From positions 116,308,738 through 116,372,737 of the forward strand of contig OX375881.1 in the NCBI GenBank assembly GCA_947359465.1: a DNA stretch of 64,000 bases, read 5' to 3'. This document shows, one piece after another, positions 46,138 to 58,085 of the stretch. Position numbers and translations under genes: made by a program. How positions within the stretch are numbered: position 1 is the first letter of the stretch; the number at the start of each line of letters is the position of its first letter. This stretch comes from Metellina segmentata (taxonomy: Eukaryota > Arthropoda > Arachnida > Araneae > Tetragnathidae). Under the pieces are notes generated by a model. That model was given only the letters and a program-made list of their open reading frames with translations. It did not search any database and was not told where the DNA came from.

Positions 46138-48965
46138 TTAATAAATTGCTAACAAGAACGTTATTAATAATAAAACAAAGCAAGAAAACTTCCTAGCATT
46201 CAATTCATATGAACTACTGAGTTACTTTCATAGAAACTCTTGACTGATCAATTCATTCGTTCAAAGAAGTATTATGCTACCTACACACAACAAAAGTGTT
46301 TATAAATCTCGATAAAGAATTCTTAAGTCCTGCTTAAATATACTTGATCTCCTAAAGAATGTCCTCCATAAATTAACAATGCAGGTAGCATTGATTTTAG
46401 TTGGGTTCTGGGTCATAGGAGTATTTTCACCAGATAAAAAGCAGATGAATTCCCAAAGGAATTAAAATTTAATTCACAGATCATTGACTTCGTAAAAGAC
46501 GTATTGCGAAACCAGAACGTTTTCGTAAAGATGAATTGAAATAGAAAAACTGAAAGTGCTAGATAAATTTTAAAGATTTAGATATTTACAAGAAAAATTT
46601 AAAACTATCCCTTCCAGAAGAAAGGATGTTTTTCCAATGAGTCTTCGAAACAGTAGGGTGATAATTAACATCCCTGGTTTACGATAGTATCTTTAAAATA
46701 CATTCTTCAGTTTTGGAGAAGGGGGGACAATTAAGTATATTGTTTAGTGAGTGTCGACTCTAGTAATGGATACGAAAATTACCAATACTTATAAACTCAG
46801 CGGCATGCGCTGATGAAGCCTACTTACAGGTCAAATCAAATACCATAGTTGAAATGAAAGCATTTTGAAAATTTTAATCAGTATGAATTATAATTCTGCT
46901 ATAAAATCAAGATCCCGTACGCAATATATTATCTACGGAACAAAAAAATAATATAATGTATGGATTAATAGATGGATGTTACCTATAGTAAAAAAAAACA
47001 TGGAACTGTGATCATTTCCATATTTTTATAAACCACGTAACTTTCGAAAATATTAAAGACTGGTACGATATTATGATAAACCAGCTATTCAAATTCTGAA
47101 GAATGTGGAATTTATTACGGATTTAAATGCTTCCTTACTTATAATTCTCATGTGTTTTGGTAACTGTAACTACATTTCTTATAATCATACTTTTGAATTC
47201 AATTTAATACATTTAACATACACATATTGGTGTTATGAATTGAGAAATAAATGTAATTCAGTAAAATCTTTGCAAGCCCAACACATGACTGCTAAAATGC
47301 TCACTTCGTTCATTAAGAATGATGCGAATAAAAAATAAGAAAGCAGATTTATGAATTGTGACTATTGAATTATGAAGACGCATTTTTCCATCTTAAGCCT
47401 ACGTGAGAAAACGGAGAGATTCAATTGAAAGTGCTGTAATAATCACAAGAAATGTAATAGCAAATAATCAGATTATTTTCAACTTCATATTAAATTATAT
47501 CTGTGATTCCAAGATAACTTAAATGGTAATGCCTAGTTGAGATATGCATAGCAGCCATTTGATGAAAACAGTCAGAACAATTATTACTAATTTGCGATAA
47601 CGGGTATTATCGACTGCTAATGAATTTTTGTAGAAACAAAGTATACAGAAATCAGATATTCTCTTTCCTGCTAAGCAAATCCTCTCACATTATGCACATT
47701 GTGAAGTAGTTTACATAGTAGATTAAATGACGTTTCATGTTTAATATAATTGGCATTAAGAATCAACAATCCTATATAAATCAGAAATTCTTTCTGTGTA
47801 AATTTTACTGGCGACCAACTGAAATCGTGTACCAAAAACAATTCAAGATAAATCACGTCAGGAATACATTGTTGATTGCCGTTTATAAAATACATACTAC
47901 GTAATATAATGAAGTTCCAACAAGTAAACATAGAATAGTTTAGTAGGTCCGAAAAACCTTTCATATTAACAGTTTGTCGGTGGCTAATGACTAACACTAA
48001 CAGTGAATATCAGTAGTTATTACTGATGTCTAGTAATGCTATAAATGTTAATCAACTTTCGTAAATTATAAGAAAATACAAGTTTACCAATTTTTCAAAA
48101 AAATTGTAATTTATTTACTTATTAATTGAATTAATTTATTTGTATGAAAAGATTAGTTACTTCAAAAGAGTTTATTTATAACGTTTATCGATGCCGGTTT
48201 ATAAATTTCATATTAGATTCTAACTGTTAGTTTATAATAACACTGTTACAAGTATTGAATTTATTAATTTATGATAACTTTTAATTGTGACGAAAAAATG
48301 GTATTTTTACATATAGGGGCTTTTCCGAACAATAACGTTTAAGAACACTCGACAGCAACGGGTGTGAGAAAAGAGTATACATATTTTAAATACCTGCATT
48401 TTTATTACATTTCTCAACTCAGCTTTTGTATGGTAAATTTAAAGTATGGACTTAAGTAGAGTCCTATATCACAATCGGTACAAAAATATCTTTATTCTTA
48501 CCTCCTCTGTTTTCCGCTACCATCGTTTTTTTTAGCAACACACAAAGCACTGCCTCGTCTGTCTCAGTTTCTTTTCGGAGGTGGAATCACTTCTAAAAAG
48601 TGTCTCGTAGTCATTCGTACGGGAATCGGCTAAATTCCTGGTCGTTCTTTTTTATCATTCACTGTGTCATGCCTCTCAAAAAGCCGATCAACTAGGTCCA
48701 GTCTGAAATTCAATTAAGAGTATTTTCCTCCATAGTCCTCTAGCGATGTCCACTAAAGAACTTTCGCAGCTTTCATAATCTCTTAGAGAAATCTCCGATA
48801 TTGTTTTCAGCCGCTCACTGCCACTCATTCCTCTTTCATTTTTGTACATGATTTTAGATTTTGATAACTGAATTGTTAGCTAAATATCCGAACCAACTCG
48901 ATAATATCGATAGAAACACAAGTGTTTTCTGTATTTTAATTTTACATGCATTTTTTGTTTTTCAG
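46138..48965 (+). other. Right part of the large intron; no recognised element
   Basis: AT-rich sequence ending in the acceptor TTTTTGTTTTTCAG at 48965. Small frames at 47105-47338 and 47671-47997 show no recognisable family. No repeat similarity noticed. Confidence 0.35.
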
Positions 48966-49014
48966 ATCGTATTGGAGGGAGCAGTTTATGCGACGACAGT
49001 TACGGCAAACAACA
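48966..49014 (+). CDS. IQSEC: Proposed IQSEC-like micro-exon (SLCDDSYG motif)
   Basis: After a good acceptor (GTTTTTCAG), joining the single base left over from the exon at 2007-2202 gives LDLQEE-HRIGGSSLCDDSYGKQ. IQSEC proteins carry a conserved CLDDSY motif a few dozen residues after the PH domain, so both the phase and the motif fit. The donor at 49015 (GTATAG) is weak. If it is not used, the frame runs 16 more bases to a TGA at 49028, which would make this a terminal exon. Evidence is the acceptor, phase and one short motif, so it is a proposal. The intron it implies (2203-48965) would be very long and filled with mobile elements. Confidence 0.4.
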
Positions 49015-50213
49015 GTATAGGCACAGTTGACAATTCTTTTTTAGAGGTGAATACGTCTCAAAATTCAGTGTGGTACAGAAGTCAACAATACCACTTGCCA
49101 CCAAAGAGATTGCCAGCTTTTTCGTACTTATGTCTCTTAAACTATAAATCATAATCTGATGACTTAAACTGCGTTGGATAAAAGTTTAAAGACCGTATCA
49201 ATAATAATGGTTGGCTGTTGGTGAAAACTTCTAGTGGGAAAAATTGCTCTAGCCCGTCTTAGAAGGTAACAAAAAATAAATACTTTTGGTAGAGAAATTA
49301 AGACCTTTTAAATTTGTAATTAATCCGCAACCTCAACAACTACTTTCCATGATTTAGATTGTATCGGCGTCTCTGGGACAGCTCCTGGTTGTCAGATATT
49401 TCAAATAACACCGCACTGGGAACAACAGTACGAGCTATTTTCATGATCATACCCGAATGGAAATATCGGAGGGCAACAGCAAGTGATTTTGAATAACAAT
49501 ATGATGACAAGATCACTCCTGGGCTGGCACACAACCCTCCAAAATTACACACTACAGCAACTTTAGTTTAAAAAATTTTACCGTAGTTCAAAAATCAACA
49601 TAATGTGTTTTCTACTTGTAGTTAAGCTAAGAGAAAAATTTGATAACTGGTACCATAGTTACTTCAAAGAAAATTTGTTTTTCAGTTTCGAAATACTTAT
49701 GTTGCGAATTTTGTTCTAACTGGTAGATATATTTTAAAGTTCTTATTTTTATGTTCATACATTCAGGTCATTTAATTCGTCTAAAACCATATATTTATAT
49801 CATGATTATGATATTTCGAAATAGTATAAATTCTACTTAAAATTAACTATATTAGTACTTGTTAGCACTTCCAAGAATACCAGCAATTAAAAGTTAAAAC
49901 AATTTCTTAGCTAATTTTGTGTTTGGCTTACTGGAAGGAATAACTGGTTTTTAGGTTAACATTTTTATATATTGGTGTGAAAAAATTATGGACGAGACGG
50001 TTTATCTAATGTTTTAACAAATGTGTACTAAATGGACGCAAATTATATCATGAGATCTCCAAGATGTAAGAACATAGGAAAACTAAAAAAACTTTCCAAA
50101 AAAGAAGTCTAAAGGATTAAAATGGAACATCATTGAAAATATAGGATGGAGAACAATTCGACAAAAGCTCAAAATATTCACGTGATAGGTGTCCAGCAAG
50201 AAACATCCAGCCT
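49015..50213. other. No recognised feature
   Basis: AT-rich sequence. Frames at 48861-49154 and 49340-49552 are not supported as genes. The former is another frame over the micro-exon. Confidence 0.3.
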
Positions 50214-50640
50214 TTAGTAGGGGATTTGATCACCCCTGACTGCTGGGCTGGAATTAAATCGTCTGTATATGCTGAGATCGAGGTTGTGAACAAGCTGTTG
50301 AGGCATTGCTGCCCATTCCTCTGGCGGTTGGTGACGTGCTCTTAAGCGTTTCCCTAAGGTGTCCCATACATGTTCAATAGGATTTAGATCCAATGTAAAA
50401 GTCGTCCGCAGCGGTGGTTGCTTGTGGACGACCACTCCTGAACCTTCGGACAGCAGTTTCTGTTGTTTGAAATGCTCTCCAATCTCGTGAAAAGATGCTG
50501 TGAACGATCCCGAATTCATCAGTTACCCGTGTCACTTTTTGACCTTCTTCACTCTTCCCAATGATTCGACCTAGGGTAAGGTCCTCCAGATATCGTCTAC
50601 AAGATTGCCAGTTTGACATTTCACATTGAGGCAGCAGCTC
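50214..50640 (-). pseudogene. Tc1-like transposase remnant, middle deleted
   Basis: The minus strand starts near 50619 with MSNWQSCRRYLEDLTLGRII, followed by a damaged helix-turn-helix and RFRSGRPQATTAADD. In another frame it passes directly to LDLNPIEHVWDTLGKRL, the region of the third catalytic residue, and ends QQLVHNLDLSIYRR...RGDQIPY with a stop at 50214. The first and second catalytic regions are missing. No inverted ends were found, so element borders are unknown. Confidence 0.6.
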
Positions 50641-51421
50641 AACGTCGTTTAATTTGATGCAGGCCGTGCAATATCTTTCACAGAAATGCTGAACTTACAC
50701 TACCATAGTGTTTTTCACTCCTCCGACACTCCCCCATTACATCATGCCGCATATATGCGCAAGCCCTGCTGTACCTGACCCTAGTCGATCTCATGATGGG
50801 TCTTTCAGTCCGCCCTGCCTCCTTGTCCCGCTAATATGCTAATTTTTAAGTTTCGTCCTTAATTTTTGCACACCTGTGTATTCAGACAGTAGCACGGCAG
50901 GATTTCATTTAGGTATGTACATCATTATTTCATTAACATCGCACTCTAGCAACACAACGGGCTATTGGCGAATGTCCGAAATCAAAACAGAAGATTTCAT
51001 TTAAGAAAGGGCCTAAAGGAAAAATTTACATTTTCTACGTGAAGATCTTATCACACTTATCTGTACCTTTTTCCAATACACATGGTAGGTACATACATTA
51101 TTATAAAAATACCATTTTACATAAACAAAGCATAGAGTAATTCAAATTTCTACAAAAATATTTCAACATTTTAATACTTTAACCTGAAAACATTCATTTT
51201 TATAGTTATTTTCCCTGAACTTTCCCATGTGAGTTTGGCATCACTGAACAAGACCCAATTAGTGGCATAAAAGGTAAAAATAAGCTAAAACAAAAAAGTA
51301 AAAAATAGAGTAAAAATAAGAAAATGAATGATTATCCACTTCTAAAAATCTTCTGCTTTTTACAACTAATTTTAATACAGATTTGAACAGTGAAGTAATT
51401 CAAAACTACTTTATCAGTTTT
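50641..51421. other. No recognised feature
   Basis: Sequence between the Tc1-like remnant and the target duplication of the LTR element. Nothing recognised. Confidence 0.3.
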
Positions 51422-51426
51422 GAAGT

Positions 51427-51759
51427 TGTGACGGTTCTTCCTTAGGCTGATTTCCTAATCCTCTGCCTTGTCGTCCTCCAAACAGTAACACTAGTCCATG
51501 AGCATATTTCACTTATTTATTTACAAATTTCTTGACTATAGTATTTACAGGTATAATACATGATCGGGAATAATACCCTTCGATCTCCAGCGCAAAACAA
51601 CGCGTCCTGCTTCCTCGCTGGTCTTCGTGCAAGTCCCTTCTCTTTTCAACCCTCCCCAAACGGGTTCCTTTTCCAAAAACCCGAGGGGGACCCCCGTGGA
51701 GTTCGATTCTATGTCCATCGACCCGTCCCAAACCCGGTGAGGTTACGGGGAACTTCACA
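51427..51759 (-). repeat. 3' LTR of the retrotransposon
   Basis: 333 bp, begins TG and ends CA. It matches 57748-58080 except for four substitutions by eye (near 51563, 51568, 51684 and 51714). Confidence 0.95.
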
Positions 51760-51772
51760 CCTCCCCTCCGGT
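51760..51772 (-). promoter_or_regulatory. Polypurine tract
   Basis: On the minus strand the sequence CCGGAGGGGAGG lies directly before the 3' LTR, where plus-strand DNA synthesis is primed. Confidence 0.7.
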
Positions 51773-52180
51773 TTATAATTACGGGGCCACTTGGTCCCGA
51801 AATTGAAACCATAACAAAAAAATACAATGACGAACGCCCCTCTCCTCGGGCAACGTCATCATTCCAAATCCAGATACCCAAAAAGATGTATTGATGTTTG
51901 TGTCACCAAGTCGGCAAGTATGCCTGAAATGAGTCTCTCATGCATGAGCTCACAAACTTAAATTTTACAACTGTAATTATAACTTCTATGCTATCTTTGC
52001 ACTTATGATAACAAAACAGTTTACTCAAAATACCAAAATGTTAACCCGTTTAATTAAAGAATACTAGCAGTCCAAAACATATTCTTAAATACAGTTGTTT
52101 CGTGTAAACAAAACCAATAAATTGCTATACTATGGGATCCATTGATACAGTACAACATATCTTTAGTAATCATAAAATCA

Positions 52181-55100
52181 CTAGCATTGTTCTTCATACA
52201 TTCTCGATAAAGCATCAGCATCGGCATTTAAAATACCTGGCTTATGAGCTATCGATACGTTGTACCGAGGTAAAGCCAATGCCCACCTCTGAAGTCTGGC
52301 GTTTTTGGGTACACCTTCCGTTAAATATTTCAATGGATTATGGTCAGTGTGCAACAGTATACTCTGACCATACGTCCAAGTGTCAAATTTTCCCAAAGCC
52401 CAAATTACCGCGTAAGCCTCTCTTTCAATTGCGCTCCATTTCATTTGCGCAGGTGTGAGCTTTTGGCTTGCGAATGTTATTGGTCTTGGGTAGCCTTTCT
52501 CATCTCCCTGGACCAGACAGGCTCCTATACCCGTTGCTGAGGCATCTGTGTGGATTTCAAACGGCTTATTAATATCCGGTGTAGACAGATATACCGCTTT
52601 ACACAAAGCCTCTTTAAGTTTCTTAAACGCGTTGTGGGCGTCATCGGTCCATGGGATATCATTGGGGACTGGTTTCTTCGTTAACTCTGTTAGGGGTTTC
52701 GCTATTTCCGCATAGCGTGGCACATACTCCCTGTAGTAGTTCATGAGCCCTAACACTGACCGTAGCGCCTTTTTTGTTTTAGGCACGTTCAACTGCTGTA
52801 TTGTCGCTATTTTCCCAGGATCTGGACCATGTTTCCCAGAACCCACCACGTGGCCCAAATACCTTACTTCTGCCTTCGCGAAGGAACGCTTTTCCAAATT
52901 AGCCGCGAAGTTCAAAGACCTTAGGGTTTGGAGTACTGCTTTTAGATGAATCAAGTGGTCCTCCCATGTCTGAGAATAAATGATTATGTCATCTATAAAG
53001 CTCTCCGCGTAATCTGAGTGTGCCCTCAACGCTTGGTTCATAACCCTTTGGAAAGTGGCTGAGGCTCCTGAAAGTCCAAATGGCATGACCCTCCATTGGT
53101 ATTGCCCTTTGGGTGACACAAAACTAGTTAGTTCTTTCGAACTCTCCTCCATCGGAATCTCCCAATATCCCTTTAAAAGGTCGAGCGTAGTTAGGAATTT
53201 TGCACGTCCTGCCTTGAATCTTAATTCATCCGAATTTTGCATTGGGAACGCTACAATCTGACTCCCCGCATTGAGACCTCGATAGTCGCAACACAACCGT
53301 ACAGTACCATCCTTTTTTGCCACACAGACTATGGGGTAGGCAATCTCCGCTGTAGACGGTTCAATGAGCTCCCTCATTATCAACTCCTCAATCTGCTTCT
53401 CGACCTGCGGTTTAATTGACTCGGGTATCCTATAAATGTGCGGTTGTTTCCGTTCCACGCCCGGTTTCAGTCGAATTGTGTGGGACCCTACATTGGCTTT
53501 CCTCATCTCTCCATTGAATAGAGAGCCAAACCCGTTCAACAAAGAACACAATTCTCGTTTCTGATGTCCTCGTAAGTGATCAAGTCCCTTGCTCTTACCG
53601 AACGTCTCGATATATTGCCTGCCGTTTATTGGTTTGTCAATAGGCGCGTGCAGGACTTCTCCGAATTCTTCGTCTGACTCATATATTACTCCCACTGCCC
53701 CGATGGGTTGTACGTACTTGCGTATCTTATTTTGATGTAAATGACGGGAACTACCATCTGACAACTTCACTATATACGAGTGGGGTGATTTGACTTCCAC
53801 TATTTCTCCTGGCCCCATCCATCTCGAACAAATCTTGTTTGTACTGTCGGGAACCAGGACAACTACTTCATCACCCAGTCCGAACTGTCGATTGGAGGAC
53901 CTTAAATTGTGGTGATGGACGTACCGTGCCTGTTGTACTTCAGCCTGTGTCGTAGCGAATTCCTGAGCCGATTTTAGCCTATCTCTGAGTGACCTGAGAT
54001 ATTCTGAGACTGATTCCCCCACTCCTTGAGGTATCACGGCTTCTTCCACCCAACTGGATTTTAAAATCGCCAACGGGCCTTCCGGTAAACGACCGTACAT
54101 TAACATAAACGGTGGTACACCCGTAGTGGAACTTGGCGCTTCTCTATACGCCCATAATAAATAGGGTAGTAATTTATCCCACTCTCTTCCTTGATCACTA
54201 ATAGCATGATGAAGCATATTTTTCATGGTCCCTATAAACCTTTCCACTAATCCGTTCGCGGGAGGGTATCCAGGTGTCAAAAACTTTGGGGTTACGCCCA
54301 ACTTACCCAAAAATTCCTTGGTTAACCGGGATGCAAAATTTGTCCCATTATCCATAGCGATAGTCCGTGGGACCCCCATCCTCATGAACACCTCAGTGAA
54401 TGCCTCACAGGTTGCCTTCGCAGTTAACGATCTCAAAGGTACCGCCTCCGGCCATCTACTGTGTTGGTCAATAATGCATAACACGTACTACTGCCCCCTT
54501 GAAGATTTAGGCTCTACTGGCCCAAAAATGTCCGCATTAACCACCTGAAACGGCAACTCAGGCCTTCCTACCGCTTCAATTGGAGTTCGATCTTTCACGT
54601 TCGTCCTCCTTCTTAACTGACAGTTGTGACAGGCCTCACACCATCTCGTTATCTCTTTGCCCATTCCTTCCCAGTAAAATGACATAGCGATCCTCTCTTT
54701 TGTTTTCTTAGAGGCTAGATGTCCCCCCGTTAAGGTTTCATGCGCTAGTTTGATGATTTCCTGTCTCCGACTTACGGGAACTACTAACTGACTGTAAGGC
54801 TGTCCCGCGATCTTCCCAGTGTGGTATAAAATCCCCGAGTCTAGCCAGTAATCGTTCTTCCTTTCTCTCGCCTTGCTAAACGCGCAACTTAAAGACTCAC
54901 ACGCCCCCTGCTCTATCCGAAATTTTTGCGTTTGTGATAAGGGCATCTCATTATCGGTTTCCACTATCCCTTCCTTGACCTTCGGATACTCAATCGCGTC
55001 TATTGTTACCGTCCTTACATCGAGGACTTCCATTGTGGTTTCACCACTTGGGTCATTCTCCCCTCTATCCCCAGGAGGTAACTTTCCCTGTTGAGCATCG

Positions 55101-56728
55101 TCTTGAATTCGTGGTTCTACGAATTCCCCTAGATACCGGCGCTGTTGCTCTCTCATAAGTCGTAAATCACGTGGTGTCACCAATGCGACCTCGTTTAAAT
55201 TTTCCACGACGGCTGCCTGGATAGTAACAAAAGGCCTTATATCCTCCGTCTCTGTCCATAAACTTAACGGAATTGAAACAAGTCTCGCTTCTACTTCAGG
55301 ACCTATAGCTGATTTTAACAATATTTTCCCTCCTGATTCTAAATAATTTTCGGGGACTATTGATTTCCTCAACACCGTTATTTCTGCCCCGCTATCGATA
55401 ACGCCTTTGAACTTTTCATTATCAATTCCAAATTCTTCCCGAGGTAATTCCCCTTCTTGATTTCCTTCTGGAATTTCGAAATGTACGGCCACTTTGTTTA
55501 ATCCCCTTTCAGCCGGGTAATTATCCAACCCCGAATCTGTTTTGCTAACCACCTGGTTAATTTTTCTTTCCCTTCCTCTCTGATCTCTTAGTTTTGGACA
55601 ATTGGATTTAAAGTGCCCTATTTCCTCACATAGGAAACACTTCACCTTCTGCCTTTCCTGTGTTCTGTAATCTATACTATCGCTTCCTTGGCCCTTCTCA
55701 TACTTATTCGTCTTAACGATGCGATCTCCAATACTACTTTTGCTTCCAATTCTCTGTCCATCCCTCTCGTTTCTATTACTTTCTAACCTCCAATTTCTCA
55801 ACCCTATGTCGCGACTAAATTTATCTGATGAACTCGCATGAGGTTGAGCCTCCAGATAAATATATATTTCCCTCACCAACTCGTTTGGTTTCAACCATTT
55901 TTCTCCCTCTTTGACCAGAATATGGGATGTAACGTGGTTTGGCAATAAATCTTTTATTTTATCTGCCATTACCAGATCTTTTAAATCTTGTAGCGACGCA
56001 ATATCTCGGCTTTTTAAATAGTACTCAAAAAGAGTTCTCATCCGAGCAGCGCACTGTACATAGTTTTCTCCTGGTCTCTTACCACTGTTTTCAAAATTTC
56101 TTTTGTGCTGTAATGGGGTTAGTTTATTATCAGCTAAAACGCATTCTTTAATTGATTGATAATCAGTAAGTTTCTCGATGCCTAAATTGTTCGTTAAACT
56201 ACTAATAAAATCTGACAATTTATGTAAAATAATTTTTCCCCAATACTCTTCTGGTACCGAATAAACCTCAAAGATCGTTTCCGCCTGATGGAAGAAAAAT
56301 ATCCAATTTTCAGTTCTTTGTGGAGTTTTTGGTAGTTGTTCCTTAACAAGTCTCACGTATTTAATTAGATCACCCTCCGACGTTTCGGTACCCGTGCTTT
56401 CTAGTGATCTACGGTTTTCATGTTCTTTCATTTTGATTTCCAACTCTTTTAACTTAATCTCCTGTTCCCTTCCTAATCTCTTATCTTCACGTTCTAATTC
56501 TAATCTCTTTTGTTCGCGTTCATAATTTAACTGTTCTTTTTCTTCGCTCTCTTTCCTGTCATTAACAATACCTTCCAGAAGTGCCTTAACCATCTCTTCC
56601 TCATACCTTTCACTGCTACTTATCATTTCACTTAACCCTATCACTGTCATTCTTGGATTCAACTCCAATTCCAACTCCAGAGCTAGAGAGATGAGATCAG
56701 CTTTCTTCGTCCTCATTAGAAAAGCCAT
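52181..56728 (-). pseudogene. Gag-protease-integrase-RT-RNase H polyprotein, one in-frame TAG
   Basis: 1,515 codons in one frame from MAFLMRTKKADLISLALELE to the stop at 52181. Gag (about 1-380): helical module, charged coil (YEREQKRLELEREDKRLGR), capsid-like region, then CCHC knuckle CFLCEEIGHFKSNC (about 362-375). Protease: GVIDSGAEITVLRK (about 441). Integrase: H2C2 finger HETLTGGHLASK...CEACHNC, first Asp in VVNADIFGPVE (about 54535), then the in-frame TAG at 54488-54490, second Asp in AMDNGTNFAS (about 54350), Glu in GLVERFIGTMKN (about 54250), and a C-terminal GDEVVVL...KIRKY domain. RT: RLCCDYRGLN and SFIDDIIIYS (about 52990). RNase H: EIHTDASATGIGACL (about 52550). It ends NADADALSRMYEEQC. 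The single TAG is the only break and splits the integrase core. Confidence 0.9.
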
Positions 56729-57376
56729 TTTTAACGCTAGATTATATCCAACTAATATAATACTTAAGATCAATAATAGTCTATCTTTAACTTGTTATGT
56801 TAATCTTAAATAAACAAGTTATTTCTATCCCTGTATTATATTGCCAACTTATTCTAGTTTTAACTCAGTTAAAATTTTGTTGCACACTTCCATCTATATA
56901 TAGAATTTACCGTATTACGGCTACCCTTTTGTACTGTTTCTTATACTATAGGTTACGTAGACAGTTAAACCAATTACATATATATATATATATATATACT
57001 AACAACAATATTACTTCGTTTTGGCCCTCAATACACAATAACAGAACAGTTACAACACTCTTGTATCCTTCCAAAGTATACCTATACTTTTATACACTAC
57101 AATAAACAACTGAAGTTATATATTCTACTATGCAATCCGAACATAATAATATTTTACCCTAGTAAAATACCTCTTAACCATTAAGTTTCACAAAACACAA
57201 TATTCTCAACTTAACTTTCCATAATATTCTTAAAACAATGACATACATTTCTTGTGTAAGCCCCCCTGTTCAATTTTAAGTAACAACAAAATTAAACGGG
57301 TATCTGGATTTACCTTTATCGGACTTCCCTTGGGATGGCGTCAGGATCTTGTAGACTTCGTTGATTCGGCCTCGCT

Positions 57377-57472
57377 GATGCTCCGAAAGTAGGCTTCGCT
57401 GATGCACCAAAAGAAGGCTTCGCTGCTGCTCCGGAAGTAGGCTTCGCTGCTGGTCCGGGAGTAGGTTTGGCA
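57377..57472 (-). repeat. 24-bp tandem repeat, four units, in the retrotransposon leader
   Basis: Four consecutive 24-bp units with the shared part CCGGAAGTAGGCTTCGCT and variants. Because 24 is a multiple of three, both strands stay open over it (QRSLLPEQ-type repeats on the minus strand). There is no evidence that it is translated. Confidence 0.85.
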
Positions 57473-57729
57473 CTTTCACGGGCTTTCCAGGTACAAGCTT
57501 TTTTTTTCTTCTATACCGGCGTATCCAACTCAGCCGATTCCCCGCAAATAGCTTGTAGTTACCTTGCAGACGGCTTCCCTCGATACTGTGAAGACATTCC
57601 TTCGGCGTTCACTCCCAATTATCAACTATGGGGTCTCCCCAGTCTCAATAATACTTGAAGATTCCTTTATCGCCGTCCGGTGTGGAATCCGGATCTGCTC
57701 AGACTTTTCTTTGGAATTCTGGACGACAA

Positions 57730-57747
57730 TCCTACCATCTGCGCCAC
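57730..57747 (-). promoter_or_regulatory. Primer-binding site
   Basis: Directly inside the 5' LTR the minus strand reads G-TGGCGCAGATGGTAGG. A start of TGG one base after the LTR is the expected form, complementary to the CCA end of a tRNA. The tRNA species is not identified. Confidence 0.6.
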
Positions 57748-58080
57748 TGTGACGGTTCTTCCTTAGGCTGATTTCCTAATCCTCTGCCTTGTCGTCCTCC
57801 AAACAGTAACACTAGTCCATGAGCATATTTCACTTATTTATTTACAAATTTCTTGACTATAGTATTTACAGGTATAATACATCATCGGAAATAATACCCT
57901 TCGATCTCCAGCGCAAAACAACGCGTCCTGCTTCCTCGCTGGTCTTCGTGCAAGTCCCTTCTCTTTTCAACCCTCCCCAAACGGGTTCCTTTTCCAAAAA
58001 CCCGAGAGGGACCCCCGTGGAGTTCGATTCTATGTTCATCGACCCGTCCCAAACCCGGTGAGGTTACGGGGAACTTCACA
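57748..58080 (-). repeat. 5' LTR of the retrotransposon
   Basis: 333 bp, TG...CA, nearly identical to 51427-51759. It would carry the promoter of the element. Confidence 0.95.
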
Positions 58081-58085
58081 GAAGT

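Larger units (their letters stand above)
56729..57747 (-). other. 5' leader of the LTR retrotransposon
   Basis: About 1 kb between the 5' LTR and the first Met of Gag. It holds a (TA)n run at about 56978-56998, a 24-bp tandem repeat at 57377-57472 and a tRNA-like segment next to the LTR. No gene seen in it. Confidence 0.6.
51427..58080 (-). mobile_element. Complete Ty3-type LTR retrotransposon with Gmr1-like gene order
   Basis: A 6,654-bp element with two 333-bp LTRs (TGTGACGG...CTTCACA) and a 5-bp target duplication GAAGT at 51422-51426 and 58081-58085. The LTRs differ at four positions by eye, so the insertion is recent. It is read on the minus strand: 5' LTR 57748-58080, leader with a primer-binding site, one long gag-pol frame 56728-52181, polypurine tract, 3' LTR 51427-51759. 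The protein order is Gag, protease, integrase, reverse transcriptase, RNase H. Typical Ty3/Gypsy elements have integrase last; integrase before RT inside Ty3-type sequences is the Gmr1-like arrangement. Confidence 0.9.

Noticed and set aside
48967..49020. Reading SYWREQ...LRQTTV followed by a stop, resembling a PDZ-binding C-terminus as known for some IQSEC proteins
   Set aside because: It needs two bases from the previous exon, but the exon ending at 2202 supplies one. The frame that fits gives the SLCDDSYG motif instead.
54485..54493. Programmed readthrough of the TAG in the LTR element
   Set aside because: The stop lies inside the integrase core rather than at a gag-pol border, and no known readthrough context was recognised. 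Kept only as a low-interest question.
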